From assembly GCF_004801405.1 (NCBI RefSeq), contig NZ_SSOB01000041.1, positions 1 through 64,000 on the forward strand: 64,000 bases of DNA. The letters are read 5' to 3'. The position numbers and the translations under genes were made by a program. Below, piece after piece: positions 59,180-64,000 of the stretch (its first letter is position 1; the number at the start of each line of letters is the position of its first letter). The stretch comes from Cohnella fermenti. GTDB taxonomy: Bacteria; Bacillota; Bacilli; Paenibacillales; Paenibacillaceae. Below the pieces are notes generated by a model. That model was not told the DNA's origin. It saw only the letters and a program-made list of their open reading frames with translations, and did not search any database.

Positions 59180-59617
59180 TTAGGATTTGTTGCGCGCATT
59201 CGGATGAAGATGATGGATCTGATCCTCGAGGACCGCGCTCGCTTGGCTAAGGAACTTCGTTATGAGCGCGAGCTCTTCATCCGAGTAGGAAGAGGCCAGC
59301 CTCACCATCTCCGCATGAAGCTGAAGGTATATTGCGCTGACGTCCTCCTTATTCTCGTATAGCGGGACGATAACCACCTTGCGGCGGTCTTGCGGATCGG
59401 GCTGCCGTTGAACAAAGCCGCTTTTCTCTAACCGATCGATTAGCGCGGTAACGCTCCCGGTCGTAAGCCCGGTCAGCTTCGAGAGCTCGCCTGCCGTGAC
59501 TGGGCCTCTCTCGTGCAGGATATCGATGGATAAGAAGTCGTTATTGTATAACCCGAGAGCGGTCGCGACGCTTTGCTGATAGAGCACCGTTCGGTTTCCT
59601 AAACCCAGCATGCGCAA
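59180..59617 (-). CDS. MarR-family transcription regulator
   Basis: A 145-residue winged-helix regulator: NNDFLSIDILHERGPVTAGE, LSKLTGLTTGSVTALIDRLE (recognition helix) and KSGFVQRQPDPQDRRKVVIV (wing) are textbook MarR. The start is uncertain: TTG 59617 or ATG 59611 lack good ribosome sites, and the frame reads SHQVYSLTLRML naturally further upstream without a standard start codon, so the N-terminus may be slightly truncated. It precedes the flavodoxin gene and probably represses it in response to a small ligand or redox signal. Confidence 0.85.
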   Translation of the reverse strand: MRMLGLGNRTVLYQQSVATALGLYNNDFLSIDILHERGPVTAGELSKLTGLTTGSVTALIDRLEKSGFVQRQPDPQDRRKVVIVPLYENKEDVSAIYLQLHAEMVRLASSYSDEELALITKFLSQASAVLEDQIHHLHPNARNKS

Positions 59618-59693
59618 CGTGAGGCTATATACTTGATGACTCGTTATAAATCAACTTTCTCGGCACTGAACCATGCGGTGAGCCGTCCCAATT

Positions 59694-59727
59694 GTCCTGC
59701 AGAGGATCTCTGCGGGGCTTTTTTTCC
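59694..59727 (+). terminator. Rho-independent terminator
   Basis: CCTGCAGAG pairs with CTCTGCGGG around GAT and is followed by CTTTTTTTT. It stands between the divergent MarR and YesN-like genes and may end plus-strand read-through. Confidence 0.75.
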
Positions 59728-59814
59728 ATGCGTAATATAGTTGCTATGTTCCGGAGACAGTATTCTCTGCTATTCTTTTAATGAATTCAAGGCGAGAGAA
59801 GGTGGCATAAAGAC

Positions 59815-61458
59815 ATGCTGAAGGTGTTAATTGCCGAAGATGAGATGCTGGTGCGCATTGGCCTGAAGAACTCGATCCCCTGGGACACGCTTGATATGGA
59901 AGTAATCGCGGACGTCGCCAATGGCCAGTCGGCTTGGGAAGTTTATGAACGAGAACGGCCGGATATCGTGTTGACCGATATCAAGATGCCGGACATGGAC
60001 GGCCTGCAATTGATCTCCCGGATCAGGGAACAGGATGCAGACACTAAGATCATTATCCTCACGGTCTACGAAGAATTCGATCTCTTGCATCGCGCGCTTA
60101 AATTAAACGTCGCCGATTACATTCTCAAGTTAAAGATGTCGATCGAGGATATGGTCAAGGTGCTGGGCAAAATTCGCGAGGAATGCATGCAGGAACGAAG
60201 CCGTCCAATACACGACATGCAGGATACAGTCAAGCTTGACATGGAGCAGCTAAAGGAGCATGTCGTGAAGGATTATTTGTTCTACGGACGATACACGGAA
60301 CGGGAGTTTGCCGCGCGGCTGGAGCAGCTCCGTGTCCGGCTTCAGTCGGAACGACTTGTCGTATGCGTGATGGCGATCGAGCAGTTCGAACTCGTGGAGG
60401 CGCGGTTCGGCGATTGGCACGGCAAGCTTATACGGTTCAGCATCGTGAACATGATAAGCGAGATATTGGCGGGCAACGAGAGAGGCGAGGTCATTCATGA
60501 TAAAGAAGAACGGTACATGCTGCTGTTCAGTTTCTCCGACGTTTCCAGCGAACACAGGACACATATGTTGCTGCAGGAGATATTGGAGCACATCCAGGGT
60601 GTTCTCAAGTCGTATTTGAATGCTGCTGTTACGTTCGGGGTGAGCACACAGAATAGCGGTTACGGTTCACTTAAAAAAATGTATGGCGAGTGTATCCGAG
60701 CGCTGGACAAGCGTTATCTGATCGGGAACGAGCGTTTTATTCGCTGGGACGACCAACTGGAGGAACGATTGCTTGCGTCCGCACAAGCAAGCTTGACCCC
60801 GCTAATCGAACTGGCAGGCGAACTGGATGAGCGGTTCCAGCGGGAGGTCGAAGCGGGAATCAGGATGTGTCTCGGCGCGGATACCCTCATGCGGATGGAT
60901 ATTGAGCTGATGTTTATGCGCTGGATTCATTGGCCAACGGTCAATCGCAACGACTACCAGGAGGATTTGTCGGGCATCGCGCTGCAGGCTGTGGACCAGA
61001 TTCGCCGGTGCGCCACGCTTGCGGACACGATTGCTGTTTTCCGCCGCTATCTGTCGGAGATCAAAGAACGCAAGGAACGACAGAGCTACTTGAGCATGGA
61101 GGTCGCGGCGGCGGTAAAATTCATCGAGGCGAACTACAGTAAAGACATCTCGTTGCAGCAAGTGGCGGAGCATGTACAGCTAAGCTCGAGTTATCTCAGC
61201 AGCCTGTTCCGCAAGGAATTGCAGCGCAGCTTTATCGATTACCTGAATCGATATCGTGTAGACCGGGCCAAGGAACTGCTCGTCAACACCTATCTGAAGT
61301 CATACGAAATTGCCGAGCGGGTCGGCTACCAGGACGACAGTTACTTCAGCCGTATCTTTAAGCGGGAGACCGGGCTGCGGCCGAACGAATTCAGGAAGCA
61401 ATGGCACATTGTCGGCAAGGAGGAGAGCGGGGATGAATCGGGCAGCCAAATGGTTTAA
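59815..61458 (+). CDS. yesN: YesN-type AraC-family response regulator
   Basis: A 547-residue regulator. The receiver (1-120) has EDE at 8-10, phospho-Asp in DIVLTDIKMPDMDG (residue 56), Thr in IILTVYEE and Lys in YILKLKM. A long linker follows (120-430). The C-terminal AraC HTH pair (440-535) is ISLQQVAEHVQLSSSYLSSL and YEIAERVGYQDDSYFSRIFK. It is the cytosolic partner of the YesM-like kinase that overlaps its 3' end by 26 nt. Such pairs in Paenibacillaceae sense sugars or polysaccharide products and activate the adjacent ABC transporter. Confidence 0.92.
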   Translation: MLKVLIAEDEMLVRIGLKNSIPWDTLDMEVIADVANGQSAWEVYERERPDIVLTDIKMPDMDGLQLISRIREQDADTKIIILTVYEEFDLLHRALKLNVADYILKLKMSIEDMVKVLGKIREECMQERSRPIHDMQDTVKLDMEQLKEHVVKDYLFYGRYTEREFAARLEQLRVRLQSERLVVCVMAIEQFELVEARFGDWHGKLIRFSIVNMISEILAGNERGEVIHDKEERYMLLFSFSDVSSEHRTHMLLQEILEHIQGVLKSYLNAAVTFGVSTQNSGYGSLKKMYGECIRALDKRYLIGNERFIRWDDQLEERLLASAQASLTPLIELAGELDERFQREVEAGIRMCLGADTLMRMDIELMFMRWIHWPTVNRNDYQEDLSGIALQAVDQIRRCATLADTIAVFRRYLSEIKERKERQSYLSMEVAAAVKFIEANYSKDISLQQVAEHVQLSSSYLSSLFRKELQRSFIDYLNRYRVDRAKELLVNTYLKSYEIAERVGYQDDSYFSRIFKRETGLRPNEFRKQWHIVGKEESGDESGSQMV

Positions 61459-63247
61459 CCGCACGTTCCGGACGACGTTGTCCGGCCAGTTGGTGGCATC
61501 GTTTCTCGGGATGTTTCTGCTTATTTTCGCTGTCAGCTCCGGCGCCGCTTATGTCGTGATCCTGAATATGCTCAAGACCAATGCGATCGAGAACAACGAG
61601 CGGCAATTCTCCCAGTTGGCCTACAATCTGGACGACTTCGCCGAAGAAGTGGACCAAATATCCAGACAGCTCGTCCTTGGCACGGATCTGCAGAAGCTGA
61701 TTGAATACGGTTCGGTGCCGGATGTCGATCGAATGACGGAAGTTGTTGCGGCGTTCCGCAATTTCTCGCAGGTGCTCATCAACTATCCGTATGTCCGTGC
61801 CATTAGCTTTTACGGGGCGGATGGCTATATTATGCACTCTAACAAGAGCACGAATGGGACTCAGTTTGATGCAGACAGCCAGACTTACTTGTTTTATCGC
61901 ACGGAGATATACGAGAAGGTACGGTCCAAGAAGCAAGCGCTGGTATGGTTCGGCGGGATGCAGGAGACACAATTCGATATCGCACCCGAAGACTCCCCTC
62001 GAAGCCCGAAGCTTGAGGACTACTATATGACTGCGGCCCGCAGCGTCACAGCGAATGGCAAGACAGGCACGCTCATGATTCACGTGGACATGCGGCAGTT
62101 TACGGATATATACAACCACGGCCTCCGAACGAGCAGCAACGAGCTGTACATGATGGATACCGATGATGCGATCGTTTCGCATCGCGACCCCGAGCGTATC
62201 GGTCAGCATGTCGATGGCTTGAAGATGCCGACAGACGGACAATTTGCCAGCCAGGAACTGGGCGGCGTCCAGTTCACGACCTATATGATCGATTCGCTGG
62301 GGTTTGTGCTGGTCAACGAAATCCCTGTCAGCGCGTTTATCAAGGATATTTTGACGCTGCGGCAAGTTATGCTGACGACATTCGCCTTCAGCCTGCTGTC
62401 GGCCTTCTTTCTGTCCCGATTCTGGATTCGCCGCCTGACCCGGCCGATGAGCCGCCTGACGACCGCGATGAAGAAGCTGGAGCAAGGCAAGCTGGGCGTC
62501 ACGTTTGATTTGGAGCTGCACAATGAGTTGGGCATTATGATCAGGCAGTTCAACATGATGTCCCGCAGCATCGCCGAACTGGTGGAGCAGAAGGAGAGCA
62601 TTCAAGAGGAGAAGCGCAAGCTGGAGCTGGGAGCGCTGCAAGCCCAGATCAACCCGCACTTCTTTTACAACACACTGAACACGATCAAGTGGATGGCGCT
62701 TGTGATCAAGGCCGACAATATAGCGGAGAGTGTCACGACGCTGAGCAATCTCTTGCATCCCACGTTCCGAAGCACAGACATTCTGTGTACGCTGCAGGAG
62801 GAAGTCGATTACATCGACAACTATATCCATATTATGAACTACCGCTTTGCCGGCGGCGTCAAACTGAAGAAGCGAATACCCGAATCGCTAAAAAATTGTC
62901 AGGTGTTGCGTTTTCTGCTGCAGCCGCTTGTCGAAAATGCGATTCTCCATGGACTGGACGGGCGCAGCGGCGGAGAGATCACGATTCTCGCGGATGATCA
63001 TCCGGTCGGTATCGTCATTGAAGTGAAGGACAACGGGAACGGGATGTCCGAAGAGCGGCTGCAGGAGGTGCAGGCCTCTATTGCCAAGGGCGGCGAGACA
63101 GGTTCCCGAGAGACCGGAATCGGACTGCGCAATGTACACCGTCGAATCCAACTGCATTTTGGCGATACGTATCAACTTCAGATCGACTGCCAGCCGATGG
63201 AGGGAATGAACGTTCGACTGCTTCTGCCGAAAGTCCAAAAATCTTAA
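61433..63247 (+). CDS. yesM: YesM-type sensor histidine kinase
   Basis: A 604-residue membrane kinase. Two membrane helices (about 16-43 and 305-328) flank a large extracellular sensor (44-300) of the Cache type. HAMP follows (329-380), then the His_kinase phospho-acceptor region with ALQAQINPHFFYNTLNTIKW (acceptor His) and HATPase_c with LLQPLVENAILHGLDG (N-box) and DNGNGMSEERL plus GIGLRNVHRRI. The start is ATG at 61433 after GGAGGAGAG. It pairs with the YesN-like regulator and probably senses an extracellular sugar via a binding protein. Confidence 0.92.
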   Translation: MNRAAKWFNRTFRTTLSGQLVASFLGMFLLIFAVSSGAAYVVILNMLKTNAIENNERQFSQLAYNLDDFAEEVDQISRQLVLGTDLQKLIEYGSVPDVDRMTEVVAAFRNFSQVLINYPYVRAISFYGADGYIMHSNKSTNGTQFDADSQTYLFYRTEIYEKVRSKKQALVWFGGMQETQFDIAPEDSPRSPKLEDYYMTAARSVTANGKTGTLMIHVDMRQFTDIYNHGLRTSSNELYMMDTDDAIVSHRDPERIGQHVDGLKMPTDGQFASQELGGVQFTTYMIDSLGFVLVNEIPVSAFIKDILTLRQVMLTTFAFSLLSAFFLSRFWIRRLTRPMSRLTTAMKKLEQGKLGVTFDLELHNELGIMIRQFNMMSRSIAELVEQKESIQEEKRKLELGALQAQINPHFFYNTLNTIKWMALVIKADNIAESVTTLSNLLHPTFRSTDILCTLQEEVDYIDNYIHIMNYRFAGGVKLKKRIPESLKNCQVLRFLLQPLVENAILHGLDGRSGGEITILADDHPVGIVIEVKDNGNGMSEERLQEVQASIAKGGETGSRETGIGLRNVHRRIQLHFGDTYQLQIDCQPMEGMNVRLLLPKVQKS

Positions 63248-63397
63248 AATCGTACAGTTTTTTTTGCAATCGTTTCCAGATGGCAAATGGGCCGAATACG
63301 ATCGTTGCAGATTTCGCTGAATCCTTCATTTTTTCGAACGCCGGTTCCGTATAAGCTAGAGCTACGAACAATGAGCTCAAGCTTGATGGAGGGGACA

Positions 63398-64000
63398 ATG
63401 ATTACTGACCAAAAAAGGATAAGCAGGCAACGGTACAAATACTTTTTGATTTCGCTTCCGTTTGTAGTCTTCGTATTGGCATTCAGTTATATTCCACTAT
63501 TTGGATGGGTGTACTCTTTTTTTAACTATAGTCCGGCTCTGAGATTATCGCAGATGCAGTTCGTCGGCTGGGATAAATTCGCTCAGATCTACGCCGAGCG
63601 GACCGAGGTATACCGGGTGCTCAAAAACACATTGGCGATGAGCTTCCTCACTATTCTAACGGCGCCTTTGCCCATGATCATTGCGATGTTCTTGAACGAG
63701 ATTCGGCAGAGCCGGTTTCGCAAATGGATTCAAACGACGACAACGTTGCCGCACTTTATTAGCTGGATCGTCGTCTTCTCGCTCGCATTCTCGATCTTTT
63801 CCAGCGGCGGGTTGTACAATTCGCTATTACAGTTGTTCCATCTGGATGTGCCGATGATCGGGCTGCTCGGCAACAACGCGGCGACTTGGTTTTTCCAATT
63901 GGGCTTGGGCATCTGGAAAAGCCTGGGGTGGGGAATGATCATCTACATTGCAGCCATAGCGGGGATCGACTCCGAGCTGTACGAGGCAGCGAGAATTGAC
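63398..64000 (+). CDS. Carbohydrate ABC transporter permease (LplB-type), partial
   Basis: The first 201 codons of an ABC permease cut by the window end. It has membrane helices near 12-35, 80-105, 115-135 and 165-190. The EAA-like loop begins at the end (AAIAGIDSELYEAARID), and SLPFVVFVLAFSYIPLFGWV is typical of LplB/binding-protein-dependent sugar permeases. The start is ATG at 63398 after GGAGGGG. It is the likely target of the YesMN system upstream; a second permease and a solute-binding protein are expected to follow. Confidence 0.9.
   Translation, partial: MITDQKRISRQRYKYFLISLPFVVFVLAFSYIPLFGWVYSFFNYSPALRLSQMQFVGWDKFAQIYAERTEVYRVLKNTLAMSFLTILTAPLPMIIAMFLNEIRQSRFRKWIQTTTTLPHFISWIVVFSLAFSIFSSGGLYNSLLQLFHLDVPMIGLLGNNAATWFFQLGLGIWKSLGWGMIIYIAAIAGIDSELYEAARID

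Noticed and set aside
61391..62830. 479-codon open frame on the minus strand
   Set aside because: It is antisense to the yesM-like kinase, has no ribosome site or motifs, and has the His/Arg/Gln-rich composition of a codon-bias shadow.
1..64000. CRISPR array or rRNA operon
   Set aside because: No regularly spaced identical repeats with unique spacers and no rRNA-like sequence were seen.

Overview
The window looks like part of a chromosome of a Gram-positive, spore-former-type bacterium of the Paenibacillaceae (Paenibacillus/Cohnella/Thermobacillus-like). The basis is the YesM/YesN two-component pair next to an LplB-type sugar permease, copper-amine-oxidase-N and WxL/DUF916 surface proteins, strong AGGAGG-type ribosome sites with many TTG/GTG starts, and Gram-positive (Tcp/Con-like) conjugation genes. 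Most of the window (about 9-57 kb, possibly more) reads as one or more integrative conjugative elements (ICE) plus hitch-hiking accessory islands. No rRNA, CRISPR array or complete tRNA was seen.

Left part (1-9 kb): palindromic hairpins and a gene remnant; a decayed IS5-family insertion (319-1131); an AT-rich two-gene unit of a McrA-like HNH nuclease and a DUF6884-like protein; then a cyclic-di-GMP-I riboswitch with terminator leading a HAD phosphatase, a membrane histidine kinase and two LuxR-type response regulators, the second of which has Glu in place of the phospho-accepting Asp. On the minus strand lie an EVE-like/nuclease-like protein and a GNAT acetyltransferase.

Core (9-37 kb): an almost unbroken co-directional run. 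First comes a conjugation module: VirD4-type coupling ATPase, replication-relaxation protein, TcpC (VirB8-like), a small membrane protein, TcpE, VirB4-like ATPase, VirB6-like channel protein, and an M23 wall hydrolase. Then come an orphan Dam methylase and small proteins. Then, with no visible break, a Tad/Flp-like module: CpaE-like, CpaB/SAF, two divergent ParA-like proteins, CpaF-like ATPase, a fused TadB-TadC-like platform, and four pilin-like membrane-anchored proteins. It ends with a WxL-type surface module: an RCC1 propeller fused to a WxL-like tail, a DUF916-like anchor and a WxL protein, followed by a strong terminator at 37.0 kb. The joined order suggests a conjugative element that also builds its own envelope-spanning secretion or adhesion apparatus. 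This combination is the most interesting thing in the window.

Tail of the element (37-47 kb): a copper-amine-oxidase-N-domain protein, a 1281-residue secreted MucBP/DUF5704-like protein, many small ORFs, three small genes behind near-identical sigma-A promoters, a nucleotidyltransferase two-gene unit, and a tyrosine recombinase.

AT-rich accessory island (47-54 kb): a transglutaminase-like/ParB-like gene pair, a YkgJ-type cysteine-cluster protein, a HEPN-like protein, a membrane protein, and a DarT/DarG toxin-antitoxin pair. It ends at a decayed tRNA-Ala. Two tandem overlapping tyrosine recombinases (54.9-56.9 kb) then lie just left of a 3' tRNA-Leu fragment, the expected right attachment site of an integrated element.

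Right flank (57-64 kb): decayed heparinase-like and Rpn-like remnants, a MarR-flavodoxin unit, and an intact yesN-yesM-ABC permease sugar-sensing/uptake locus that runs off the window.
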